From NCBI RefSeq assembly GCF_900107235.1, contig NZ_FNPF01000012.1, positions 1-64,000 on the forward strand: a DNA stretch of 64,000 nt, in the 5' to 3' direction. A program made the position numbers and the translations under genes. Origin of the DNA: Citreimonas salinaria. Its GTDB lineage: Bacteria > Pseudomonadota > Alphaproteobacteria > Rhodobacterales > Rhodobacteraceae. The notes below the pieces were generated by a model, which was given only the letters and a program-made list of their open reading frames with translations, was not told the DNA's origin and made no database searches. Positions 1-7,187 of this stretch are shown piece after piece (within the stretch, counting starts at the first letter, position 1; the number at the start of each line of letters is the position of its first letter).

Positions 1-1
1 G

Positions 2-280
2 GAAGACGAGCAGATCGGAACGGTCACCGCCGACGGCGCCTACGACACGCGCCGGTGCCACAAAGCCATCACCGACCGGCAGGGCACCGCGATCAGGAAA
101 CGCTGGACGGGATACCACGCCCGCAGCCGGATCGAGGCGAAGATGCGATGCCTGAAATCCTTCGGCGATCGCATCATGGCCAGGGACCCCGACCGACAGA
201 CTGCCGAAACCCACATCCGCATCGCCCTTATGAACCGCTTCACCGCCCTCGGCACCGCCGATATCGTCCGCGCGGCATGA
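2..280 (+). pseudogene. IS5-family transposase, C-terminal fragment
   Basis: This is the C-terminal part of a DDE transposase of the IS5 family, cut by the window edge. The frame reads TADGAYDTRRCH near the start and then GYHARSRIEAKM and RIMARDPDRQTAE, the same blocks seen in the second copy at 1013-1795. About 30 residues expected between the DGAYDTRRCH block and the RWTGYH block are missing, so the copy carries an internal in-frame deletion as well as whatever lies outside the window. It ends at a TGA at 278-280, and an IS-end repeat follows at 317-334. It is probably inactive. Confidence 0.75.
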
Positions 281-316
281 CGTCAGTGGGGTAAGGGGCA
301 GTCACGCCTCAGGCGA

Positions 317-334
317 GATTTGTGCAACAACGCC
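317..334. repeat. IS5-type terminal inverted repeat (end of the left IS)
   Basis: GATTTGTGCAACAACGCC follows the transposase fragment by 36 bases. Its reverse complement matches the repeat at 959-977 at most positions (GGCxTTGTTGCxCAAAT). The position just past a transposase stop is where the right end of such an IS is expected. Confidence 0.6.
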
Positions 335-958
335 CATCTGCGGCGGAACACGTCGTCTGGAACGAAAATCCGCCTATTCGGAACGGCAACCGGAACACAG
401 AGATCACTTAGAGAAGATACATTTTTGATGGATTATGTATGATCTGCGCCATCCGTCTTCAGATATTGTCGTTCCCGCCAGGACAAGGGGTGGAACGATG
501 AAATTGTATTAGTATCAGCGCCTTCGCGCCCGGCGTTCCGGATTTTCTGGCGTCGGAAGCGTTTTGACTTTTCCTAAGGAACGTCTGCTGCTGAGCGGAA
601 AATTTCTGCTGTTCTCACCACGGCAGGAGAAGTCCTCTGGACGGTTCTCAGAGCTTATCTGTAAAGCATTGATAAGAAAGGATGTTCAGAAGTCGCAGGT
701 TCAAATCCTGCCACCCCAGCCAATGACCTCGAAAAACTCCATACTATCCCAATGGGATGGCCGTTGATCAAGCGGATAGAATCCCGTGTCGACATCGCGG
801 TGGTTCACACACTCGTTGACATCGTGCCCGGTGCAGACCGCGGGAACCGTCGAGAAAATGGGGGATTCATCTCGTTCGCAGAAACGGGATCTTCTACTTC
901 CGGCGGCGCTGGCCTGAACAGTTCCGGCGCCTGGGCGCGCCCGCTTTTCTGTCGGTTT
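335..958. other. non-coding stretch between two IS ends, holding a tRNA 3' fragment
   Basis: This 624-base stretch lies between two IS terminal repeats that face each other. I see no convincing gene: the open frames are short and lack ribosome binding sites or family features. The first half is richer in A and T than the rest of the window. The only recognisable element is the tRNA 3' end at 686-722. Confidence 0.5.
686..722 (+). other. tRNA 3'-end fragment (tRNA-Gln type), probable att-site remnant
   Basis: The stretch holds a T-arm (GCAGG-TTCAAAT-CCTGC, 695-711), the acceptor 3' strand CACCCCA (712-718), discriminator G (719) and CCA (720-722). Acceptor CACCCCA with discriminator G fits bacterial tRNA-Gln, whose 5' strand starts TGGGGT. 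Upstream there is no D-arm or anticodon arm and no matching 5' acceptor strand, so this is not a complete tRNA gene. Tyrosine integrases use such 3' tRNA segments as attachment cores. No integrase lies in the window. Confidence 0.6.
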
Positions 959-977
959 GGCTTTGTTGCGCAAATTG
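959..977. repeat. IS5-type terminal inverted repeat (end of the second IS)
   Basis: GGCTTTGTTGCGCAAATTG lies 35 bases beyond the stop of the minus-strand transposase at 1013 and is the inverted counterpart of the repeat at 317-334. It marks the 3' end of the second IS copy. Confidence 0.6.
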
Positions 978-1012
978 GGTGAAGCGCGGACCTCCCCTTT
1001 CCCCTGACACAC

Positions 1013-1795
1013 TTATCCCATGGGCTCTGTGACAGGTATGCCTAGCACGGTGCAGCCGTTCAGGACGGCGGCACAGACGTGGAGTTCTGCGACCTGACGA
1101 TCGAAGTCGCGTGCCATGAGGCTCTGCCCCAGCAGCTTCACGCAGTGCATCTTCGTCTCGTCTCGGCGCGGCTTCGGCGGTGGTAACCGCTCCACTTTCG
1201 GCAGATCGCGCGGCCGAGGTATTCCGATGCGCGCAACGCCTCGTTCCGGGCGATCGCACCAGCCGTCGAGGGTTTCCAAGGCCTGGCGTTCCTGCGTGGC
1301 GGCATCGGCGCCTCGGTTTGCGACGGCGTCGTGGCACCTGCGCGTGTCGTAGGCGCCATCTGCGGTGACCGACCCGATCTCTACGTCGGCGGGGATCTGG
1401 TCAAGGAGTTCGGGCAGCATAGGGGTGTCATCAACATTGCTGCCGGTGTGGATCTTGCGCCATAAGCGGCGTTTCGCGCCGCCATGCTTGCGGGCGTGCC
1501 ACTCGCCTTCGCCTTCCGCCTTGATGCCGGAGCTGTCGATCAACCGGTTCAGCGGCCCCTGCGAGCCTCGATATGGAATGGTCACGGCCAAGGTCTTCCG
1601 GCGCCGGCTCGAGGTGCTGAAATCCGGCACCGCCCAGTCGAGGCCGACCAGGCGCAACAGGCTCTCCACGAACCCGGTCGTTTGCCGGAGTGCCATGCCG
1701 AAGATGCCCGGGGCTCCGCCCGTTCAGGGCTGAACCATGCCCCCGGCATGTTTCCGGGGCGCCCTTCACCCTTCATCGTCAGGCATGTCTGAACC
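1013..1795 (-). pseudogene. IS5-family transposase, multiply broken
   Basis: A second IS5-family DDE transposase, read from about 1795 down to 1013. Recognisable blocks in order are QTCLTMK, GMALRQTTGFVESLLRLVGL, STGIK-like SSGIKAEGEGEW, WRKIH, TADGAYDTRRCHD, ARNEALRASEYLGRA, SGYHRRSR and MARDFDRQVAE. It is not functional. About 60 bases of palindromic sequence interrupt it at 1704-1766; roughly 15 residues after WRKIH are missing; and the middle block (about 1155-1310) is readable only in another frame, so two indels flank it. The N-terminal part is absent here, but a piece of it lies inverted at 1796-1837. Confidence 0.75.
1704..1766. repeat. short palindromic insert inside the transposase
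   Basis: About 60 bases separate the codons for QTCLTMK and FGMALRQ, which are almost adjacent in intact members of this transposase family. The insert contains two palindromes, GTTCAGGGCTGAAC and CATGCCCCCGGCATG. It may be a small interspersed palindromic unit. The exact borders are uncertain by a few bases. Confidence 0.4.
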
Positions 1796-1837
1796 GGCAA
1801 ACGAGGCAGGCAACCGCAATATAGCGACGCCGCGATC
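1796..1837 (+). pseudogene. inverted N-terminal scrap of the same IS5 transposase
   Basis: The plus strand encodes GKRGRQPQYSDAAI, which in this transposase family sits immediately before QTCLTMK. QTCLTMK is on the minus strand directly next to it (about 1770-1795). The two halves of one conserved block therefore lie head to head, the mark of an inversion or of recombination between two IS copies. No open reading frame of useful length remains. Confidence 0.55.
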
Positions 1838-1924
1838 GGGGGCGGACACTGCGCCAAGGGATTACGACGGCTTTACTCGCGTGCGCTGTAATGCCAACAA
1901 GTACGTCAATCTCAGGAGCAGTAC

Positions 1925-3031
1925 ATGACAGCCGAAAACCCGAACCGTCCGCCCTTCCGCGCCGATCACGTGGGTAGCCTTCTGCGTCCCGCCCCGATCG
2001 CTCAAGCCCGAGCAGCCGGCGTCTCGGGCGAGGCGCTGCGCGAGATCGAGGACGCCGAGATTCCGCGGCTGATCCAGCGTCAGGAGGAAATCGGCCTGCC
2101 CGTCGTCACGGATGGCGAGGCGCGGCGCGCCTTCTGGCACTACGACTTCATGGGCATGCTCGACGGGATCGAATTCGAGGAAAAGTCCGGCGCGGGCCTC
2201 GGGTTCAAGGGGGCCGACATCAACCTCTTCCCCGTCTGCGACGGAAAGCTGGCCTTTCCCGCCGACCACCCGATGCTGGAGCATTACCGTTTCGTCGCCG
2301 AGCGGACGAAGGTCTGCCCGAAGATATCGATCCCCGGCCCGTCCGCGATCCATTTCCGTGTAACGCCCGAGATGATCCGCCACGAGCCCTACAAGGATCA
2401 CGAGACGTTCTTCGCCGGTATCGCGGACGCCTACAAGGATGCCGTCGCGGCCTTCTACGCAGCGGGCTGCCGGTATCTTCAGCTCGATGACATCTTCTTT
2501 GCCTATCTCTGCGACGAGACGCAGCGCGAGCAGCGCCGCCAGATGGGGCAGGATCCGGACTGGCTGATCGAACGCTATGGCTGGATGCTGAACGAGGCGA
2601 TCAAGGACCGCCCCGGCGACATGACCATCGGCATGCACATGTGCCGCGGCAACTTCCGCTCGAGCCACGTCGCCTCGGGCGGGTACGAGGCCGCGGCGCA
2701 GGCGATCTTCAACGCCGACGTGGATGTCTACTTCATGGAATACGACACCGAGCGGGCAGGGGGCCTCGAGCCGCTGCGCCTGCTGCCCAAGGGCGACAAG
2801 CGCATCATGGCCGGTTTCATCACCACCAAGACGCCCGAGCTCGAGGACATGGGCTGGCTTAAACAAAAGTTCGACGAGGCCTCGGCCTATGTCGATCTCG
2901 ACCAGCTGGGGATCGCGCCGCAATGCGGCTTCTCCTCGACCGAGCACGGAAACGCGCTGACCGAGGACGACCAGTGGCGCAAGCTGGAGCGCGTCGTGGC
3001 ACTTGCCGAGGATATCTGGGGCACCGTGTAG
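1925..3031 (+). CDS. MetE C-terminal-like cobalamin-independent methyltransferase (YxjG type)
   Basis: A 368-residue protein matching only the C-terminal catalytic barrel of MetE, as in YxjG/YxjH-type proteins. All expected zinc ligands are present: H238 and C240 in GMHMCRGN, E272 in YFMEYD and C334 in APQCGFSS. The N-terminal DHVGSLLRP is also typical of the family. It should transfer a methyl group to or from a zinc-bound thiolate; the donor and acceptor are unknown, and homocysteine is only one possibility. The ATG follows AGGAGCAGTAC. It stands alone: decayed IS sequence lies upstream, and the next operon converges from the other strand. The catabolic neighbourhood could suit use of a methylated substrate, but that is inference. 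Confidence 0.8.
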   Translation: MTAENPNRPPFRADHVGSLLRPAPIAQARAAGVSGEALREIEDAEIPRLIQRQEEIGLPVVTDGEARRAFWHYDFMGMLDGIEFEEKSGAGLGFKGADINLFPVCDGKLAFPADHPMLEHYRFVAERTKVCPKISIPGPSAIHFRVTPEMIRHEPYKDHETFFAGIADAYKDAVAAFYAAGCRYLQLDDIFFAYLCDETQREQRRQMGQDPDWLIERYGWMLNEAIKDRPGDMTIGMHMCRGNFRSSHVASGGYEAAAQAIFNADVDVYFMEYDTERAGGLEPLRLLPKGDKRIMAGFITTKTPELEDMGWLKQKFDEASAYVDLDQLGIAPQCGFSSTEHGNALTEDDQWRKLERVVALAEDIWGTV

Positions 3032-3222
3032 CAAGCCCCTTTCCGCAAGGTTCCGGGCCGTCGCGTCTGTCGTGTCGGTCCAGTACCTTCCCTTGCTTCT
3101 CAAGAGCCCTTGCGGACAGGGACGGGGTACGAACCGCCTTCCCCGTGCTGTGCCGTTGCCGCCGCACCGGCGGTCGGCTCGTGCCACAACACGTCGTCGC
3201 TGGCCGCGACAGGACGATGCGG

Positions 3223-4527
3223 TCAGCCGAGCAAATCCGGAAGGAACATCACGATCCCTGGCACCGCAATGACGAGCGCGACGATCAGCAGGTCGGCGAC
3301 GATAAAGGGAATAACGCCCGCGAAAACCTGCATGACCGTTACGTAGCGCGCCGCGACGTTCTTGATCACGAAGACGTTCATGCCCACGGGCGGGGTGATC
3401 ATCCCGATCTCGAGCAGCTTGACCACCAGCACGCCGAACCAGACAAGGCTGATCCCCTCCTGCCGCAGGATGGGCAGGAAGATCGGCAGCGTGATCAGCA
3501 TCGCGCCGAAGGGTTCCATGAAGGTGCCGAGCAGCAGGTAGATCACCACGATGATCAGCATCAGCTCGGCGTAGGACAGCCCCGACCCCGAGACCGAGGA
3601 CGAGATGAAGCCCGACAGGCCGCTTATCCCGAGGAAGCGGGTGAACATCGCCGCACCGACGCCGATGATGAAGAGCGAGCCGCTGGTCGTGACCGTTTCC
3701 AGAAGCGACTGCCGGATGGCGTCGGCCGACAGGCGGCCCGTCGCGGCGGCCAGCACGATGGTCCCGAGCGCGCCGACGGCGCCCGCCTCGGTCGCGGTGA
3801 AGAAGCCAGAGAACAGGCCTCCGAAAACGAGCACGACCAGCGCGATGATCGGAAGCACCGCCAGCACCGCCTTGCGTCCTCCGGATTGATCCGCGGCCGC
3901 CGCCGTCGGCGGGAAGATATCGGGCCGGAAGCGTGCGAGCAGTAGAATGCAAAGGCAATAGGCCAGCGCCGTCACGATGCCGATGCCGATGCCGCCGATG
4001 AACACCTGCGTGATCGACGTTTCGGCGAAGACGCCGTAGACGATCATCAGGATCGACGGCGGGATCAGCGCGCCGATGGTACCGCCCGCGGCGATGGAGC
4101 CCGCCGCGATCGACGGACGGTAGCCGGCCGAGACCATCTCGGGGATCGCGATGCGCCCCATGGCGGCAGCGCAGGCGAGCGAGGACCCCGACACGGCGGC
4201 GAAGCCCGAGCAGGCGAAGATCGCCGAGATGGCAAGCCCGCCGGGCAGCCGCCGCAGCACGAGCTTCGCAGCCTCGAACAATCCGGCCGTCAGGCCACTG
4301 TGGAAGGCGACGAAACCCATCAGCAGGAACATCGGCACCGCCGAGAGCGTCCAGCTTGCCACGAAGCTGTAGGGCGTGTTCGACAGGATGCCGATCGCGG
4401 GACCCGTGCCCAAAAGCCAGGCGATGCCACCGAAGGACACCGCGATCAGCGCCATCGCGACCGGTAGCCGCAGTATCAGCAGCAGCGCGAGGACCGCGAT
4501 GCCGGCAAAGCCCGTCTCGACGCTCAT
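3223..4527 (-). CDS. TRAP transporter large permease (DctM type), system 1
   Basis: A 434-residue, strongly hydrophobic protein with the DctM architecture of about 12 or more membrane spans, the conserved GGTIGALIPPS segment in mid-protein, and a hydrophobic end (PGIVMFLPDLLG). It is the ion-coupled translocation subunit of a tripartite ATP-independent periplasmic transporter that imports carboxylate-type solutes. Its ATG overlaps the stop of the small subunit gene (4524-5024) by four bases, so the two are translationally coupled. It is the last gene of the unit and converges on the MetE-like gene. The substrate cannot be read from this subunit. Confidence 0.9.
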   Translation of the reverse strand: MSVETGFAGIAVLALLLILRLPVAMALIAVSFGGIAWLLGTGPAIGILSNTPYSFVASWTLSAVPMFLLMGFVAFHSGLTAGLFEAAKLVLRRLPGGLAISAIFACSGFAAVSGSSLACAAAMGRIAIPEMVSAGYRPSIAAGSIAAGGTIGALIPPSILMIVYGVFAETSITQVFIGGIGIGIVTALAYCLCILLLARFRPDIFPPTAAAADQSGGRKAVLAVLPIIALVVLVFGGLFSGFFTATEAGAVGALGTIVLAAATGRLSADAIRQSLLETVTTSGSLFIIGVGAAMFTRFLGISGLSGFISSSVSGSGLSYAELMLIIVVIYLLLGTFMEPFGAMLITLPIFLPILRQEGISLVWFGVLVVKLLEIGMITPPVGMNVFVIKNVAARYVTVMQVFAGVIPFIVADLLIVALVIAVPGIVMFLPDLLG

Positions 4528-5024
4528 GCGCGGCGCTCCCCGACGAAGGCCAGATCGACGGCCTTGATCAGCGTTGCCAGCGCGGCGAGGGTGAAGCCCA
4601 CCGGCAGGATAAAGTAGCTGTGCCAGACCGGAAGTCGCAGGCTCACCAGCTCGACGAAGGTTCCCGAACGGAAGTTCGAGAACGCCGTGGGCCAGGTCGA
4701 CCAGGCGAGCACGACGTAAAGCCCCGAGACGACCAGCGCCACCAGCGCGTCAGAGACCCGTAGCAGTGGGGGCGGCAGCGCCGCGTCGAGCAGTTCGACC
4801 GACACCATCTGGCCCCGCAACTCCAGATAGCCGAGCGGCAGGAAGGCGATGGCGGTCATGTAGTAGCGTGAGACCATGTCGACGGTGACGTTCATCGACA
4901 CGTTGAACAGGTTGCGCACGATCACGTCGGCGCAGATGTGCAGCATCATCACGACGACCGCCGCGGTGCCGACGAAGGCGAGGGCGCGGCTGATCCTCGT
5001 GGCCAGCGCGAAAAGCGCGGTCAT
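4524..5024 (-). CDS. TRAP transporter small permease (DctQ type), system 1
   Basis: A 166-residue protein with four predicted membrane spans, as in DctQ subunits. These pair with DctM and help dock the binding protein. It contains hydrophobic segments around residues 10-35, 50-70, 85-110 and 130-155 and ends in charged residues (FVGERRA). It lies 60 bases after the binding-protein gene, with a perfect stem-loop in that gap (5056-5077), and overlaps the following DctM gene by four bases. Confidence 0.88.
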   Translation of the reverse strand: MTALFALATRISRALAFVGTAAVVVMMLHICADVIVRNLFNVSMNVTVDMVSRYYMTAIAFLPLGYLELRGQMVSVELLDAALPPPLLRVSDALVALVVSGLYVVLAWSTWPTAFSNFRSGTFVELVSLRLPVWHSYFILPVGFTLAALATLIKAVDLAFVGERRA

Positions 5025-5055
5025 GGAGTCACCATCGATCAGGAAAAGGGCAGGG

Positions 5056-5077
5056 GCCCCGGCCGTCCGGCCGGGGC
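5056..5077 (-). promoter_or_regulatory. intercistronic stem-loop between TRAP binding-protein and DctQ genes, system 1
   Basis: GCCCCGGCC-gtcc-GGCCGGGGC forms a 9-bp perfect stem with a 4-base loop in the 60-base gap between the two genes. No T run follows. The position suits partial termination or 3'-end protection, which would raise binding-protein output over the permeases. Similar hairpins occupy the same gap in the other three TRAP operons of this window. Confidence 0.6.
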
Positions 5078-5084
5078 GCTTGGT

Positions 5085-6179
5085 TCAGAGGCCGTAGGTG
5101 GACCAGTCTACGTTGTCCCAGATCTCGGTCTGGGCGCGCTCGGCCAGCGCCTCGGGGTCTTCGCCGACCTCCTCGACGATCGCCGTCCACTTCTCGACGA
5201 GATCGCGGAATTGCGCCGCTTCGGCGCCGGATGCCTCGACCTGTGCGTCGGCGTCCTGCTGTGCGAAGGCCTCGGATGCCTCGAGCAAGGCCGCGTCCGG
5301 CTCGATCACCTGGATGTCCGATGCCGCGAGCGCTTCGCGCGCCGCCTCGGGAAGCTGGAAGGCCCAGCGGTCGGTCAGGTCGAGGTTGGCGCGCGCGGCG
5401 GCGCGGCCTACCTGTTCACGCTGCTCGGGCGTCAGCTCCTCCCAGGTCGGAACGGGGATCGTGAAGTTCGAGGTGACGTGGTAGGTGCCGATCGGGACCA
5501 TTGTGACGCTGTCGGCGATGTCGATCAGGCGGAACGAAAGCAGGTCGACGATCGAGGCCATCGTGCCGTCGATGGTGCCCTGCGACATCGCCTCGAACTG
5601 GTCGCCCACGGCGATGTTCACCGGCGTCGCGCCGAAGTGCTCGGCCCAGCGGGAATAGGGTGCCCCGCCGGAACGCAGGCGCAGGCCCTGCAGATCCTCG
5701 GCCGTCTCGACCGGCTCGTTGGTGATCAGCGCGTAGACGTCGGACGACCCGGCGCCCAACGAGACGATGCCGAATTCGTTGAGCTCTTGCTGGCACGGTT
5801 CGCAGGTGACCAGGAATTCGGTCATCGCCAGCCCCATGGCGTGCGGGCTTCGGCCGATCAGCGCAAGGTCACCCGCGACGCCGGTCTGCGGCATGTCCGC
5901 GGGGAAGTAGAGGGGCAGGAAGTTGCCCACATCGACGAGTCCGCTTTGCAGCGCGTCCTTCATCTGCGGCAGCTTCACGACCTCGAAGCCGAGCATCGTG
6001 CTGTCGATCCCGCCCTCGGATTCCTCTTCGAGGTACTGGGCGAACTTTTCGTACATGTAGGTCGCCGGATGCGCCGAAGGCGCTGCCGATGCGATCCGCA
6101 GGTTCTGCGCGGGGGCCATGGTGGCCATCGCGACCAGGCCCGCTGTTGCAAGCCCCGTGAAAGTCAGTCTCTTGTTCAT
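5085..6179 (-). CDS. TRAP transporter substrate-binding protein (DctP family), system 1
   Basis: A 364-residue periplasmic binding protein. It starts MNKRLTFTG, followed by a hydrophobic stretch ending near APAQ, a Sec signal peptide. The ATG at 6179 is preceded by GAGGAAAAG, while upstream in-frame codons give non-native sequence. The mature part has the DctP fold signatures, including GLRLRSGG around residue 190, whose arginine usually pairs with a substrate carboxylate. It contains several acidic, Ala-rich helices near the C-terminus. It is the first transporter gene of a P-Q-M unit. A MarR gene lies 172 bases upstream on the same strand. The ligand is unknown, most likely an organic acid. 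Confidence 0.9.
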   Translation of the reverse strand: MNKRLTFTGLATAGLVAMATMAPAQNLRIASAAPSAHPATYMYEKFAQYLEEESEGGIDSTMLGFEVVKLPQMKDALQSGLVDVGNFLPLYFPADMPQTGVAGDLALIGRSPHAMGLAMTEFLVTCEPCQQELNEFGIVSLGAGSSDVYALITNEPVETAEDLQGLRLRSGGAPYSRWAEHFGATPVNIAVGDQFEAMSQGTIDGTMASIVDLLSFRLIDIADSVTMVPIGTYHVTSNFTIPVPTWEELTPEQREQVGRAAARANLDLTDRWAFQLPEAAREALAASDIQVIEPDAALLEASEAFAQQDADAQVEASGAEAAQFRDLVEKWTAIVEEVGEDPEALAERAQTEIWDNVDWSTYGL

Positions 6180-6351
6180 TCTTTTCCTCCCTCGAATGAA
6201 TTTCAAAGCGCCGCAAGACGGCGCGCGCTCTCCCTTGGTACCAGCGGTCTCGCCCCCTCCCGGATCACGGCAATCGAGACGCCCGCGCGGTGACGCCGGC
6301 AAAGGGCCTCTGAACGGGGACGGACGTGGACGGCGACAGGATCGTCGGCGT

Positions 6352-6837
6352 TCATTCCGTGGCCCTGAAGTGCGTGCCGCTGTATTTCAGAAGAAGCCGC
6401 GCCAGTTCGCGCGACTCTTCGGGGGTAAGATCGTCTCCGTGGTAGTCGTCGGCGCCGAGAAAATCGTCGCGCCGCGCCTCGACGAAGGCGCGCCCCGCCC
6501 CGGTCAGGTCCAGCCGGACCGAGCGGCGGTCGCCTTCAGGGATGGTACGCACCAGCTTGCCCTGATCCTCGAGCCGCCGGATCACCTTGGTCATCTGCGC
6601 CGGCTTGATCGACAGCGTCTGCGCCAGCAATCCCTGCCGGATGCCGGGGTTGAGCCGGATCACCCACAGGACCGAGAATTCGCCCGGCCGCAGGTCCATG
6701 CCTTCGAACCGCGCATGGAACCTTTCGAAGTTCCGCACCTGCGCGATCCTGAGCAGGAAGCCCAGCGAGCGCGCCAGCCCGCCCAGCCGCACCTCGGCGG
6801 CGGTTTCGGGTGCCGGCGGATCGGGCGCCAACGTCAT
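6352..6837 (-). CDS. MarR-family transcriptional regulator
   Basis: A 161-residue winged-helix regulator. The DNA-binding part runs from about residue 50 to 120: LRPGEFSVLWVIRLNPG, then helix-turn-helix KPAQMTKVIRRLEDQG and a wing with GDRRSVRLDLT. It is a close paralogue of the regulator at 29812-30297: both share SLGFLLR, PGEFS, LNPG.RQG, AQMTK and a nearly identical recognition helix. Members linked to aromatic acyl-CoA pathways (CouR, HcaR) usually act as repressors released by a CoA thioester. It is transcribed away from 7011/7184, with an imperfect palindrome at 6969-6982 in between, and lies upstream of TRAP system 1 on the same strand. Confidence 0.88.
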   Translation of the reverse strand: MTLAPDPPAPETAAEVRLGGLARSLGFLLRIAQVRNFERFHARFEGMDLRPGEFSVLWVIRLNPGIRQGLLAQTLSIKPAQMTKVIRRLEDQGKLVRTIPEGDRRSVRLDLTGAGRAFVEARRDDFLGADDYHGDDLTPEESRELARLLLKYSGTHFRATE

Positions 6838-6968
6838 TCGCCGCCTCCCGATGCGGTGCCTTGGGCCGTGCGCTCTGTTTCCGGAACGCCGCCGATCATC
6901 TTATGGGTCGTGAAGCCAGTCATGCCCGCCCTTTCCGATCCTGCAGGAAAATTCTATACGCAAAGAAA

Positions 6969-6982
6969 GTTTCTGTGTAAAC
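6969..6982. promoter_or_regulatory. candidate MarR operator GTTT-N6-AAAC
   Basis: GTTTCTGTGTAAAC lies between the divergent MarR gene (start 6837) and the small gene at 7011. A second overlapping palindrome, AGAAA-g-TTTCT, spans 6964-6974. The same GTTT-N6-AAAC pattern occurs at 28973-28986, next to the paralogous MarR system. Confidence 0.45.
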
Positions 6983-7010
6983 AATTTGCCGACTTGGTGG
7001 GAGGAACACG

Positions 7011-7187
7011 ATGCCGGACACGACGATGCACCCGGTCCACGTCTCGGAGCCGCGCGCTGCGTGCGCGGACCCGTACCTCCGGTGGCGGACAGGCGCGCTG
7101 CCCGAACATCCATCTTGCCCGGGCAACGACCACCTGAACGCCAAGACCGGCATCCCGGCCAGGGCCGCGCGGCTCGCCACGACATGA
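7011..7187 (+). CDS. small hypothetical protein, translationally coupled to the acyl-CoA dehydrogenase gene
   Basis: A 58-codon reading frame beginning MPDTTMHPVHVSEP and rich in Pro, Arg, Ala and His. The ATG is preceded by GGGAGGAACACG, the best ribosome binding site in this promoter region, and the TGA overlaps the ATG of the acyl-CoA dehydrogenase gene as ATGA. Third codon positions are mostly G or C, as in neighbouring genes. I recognise no family. It could be a real small protein, a leader peptide whose translation drives the downstream gene, or the scrap of a truncated gene. Confidence 0.45.
   Translation: MPDTTMHPVHVSEPRAACADPYLRWRTGALPEHPSCPGNDHLNAKTGIPARAARLATT

Noticed and set aside
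564-767. A short plus-strand frame overlapping the tRNA fragment
   Set aside because: It runs through the T-arm and acceptor segment and has no ribosome binding site, so it is not a gene.
1862-3958. A 698-codon open frame on the minus strand opposite the MetE-like gene
   Set aside because: It is antisense to a clear gene and reads as Arg/Ala/Gly-rich, low-complexity sequence typical of GC-rich shadows; no family features and no ribosome binding site.
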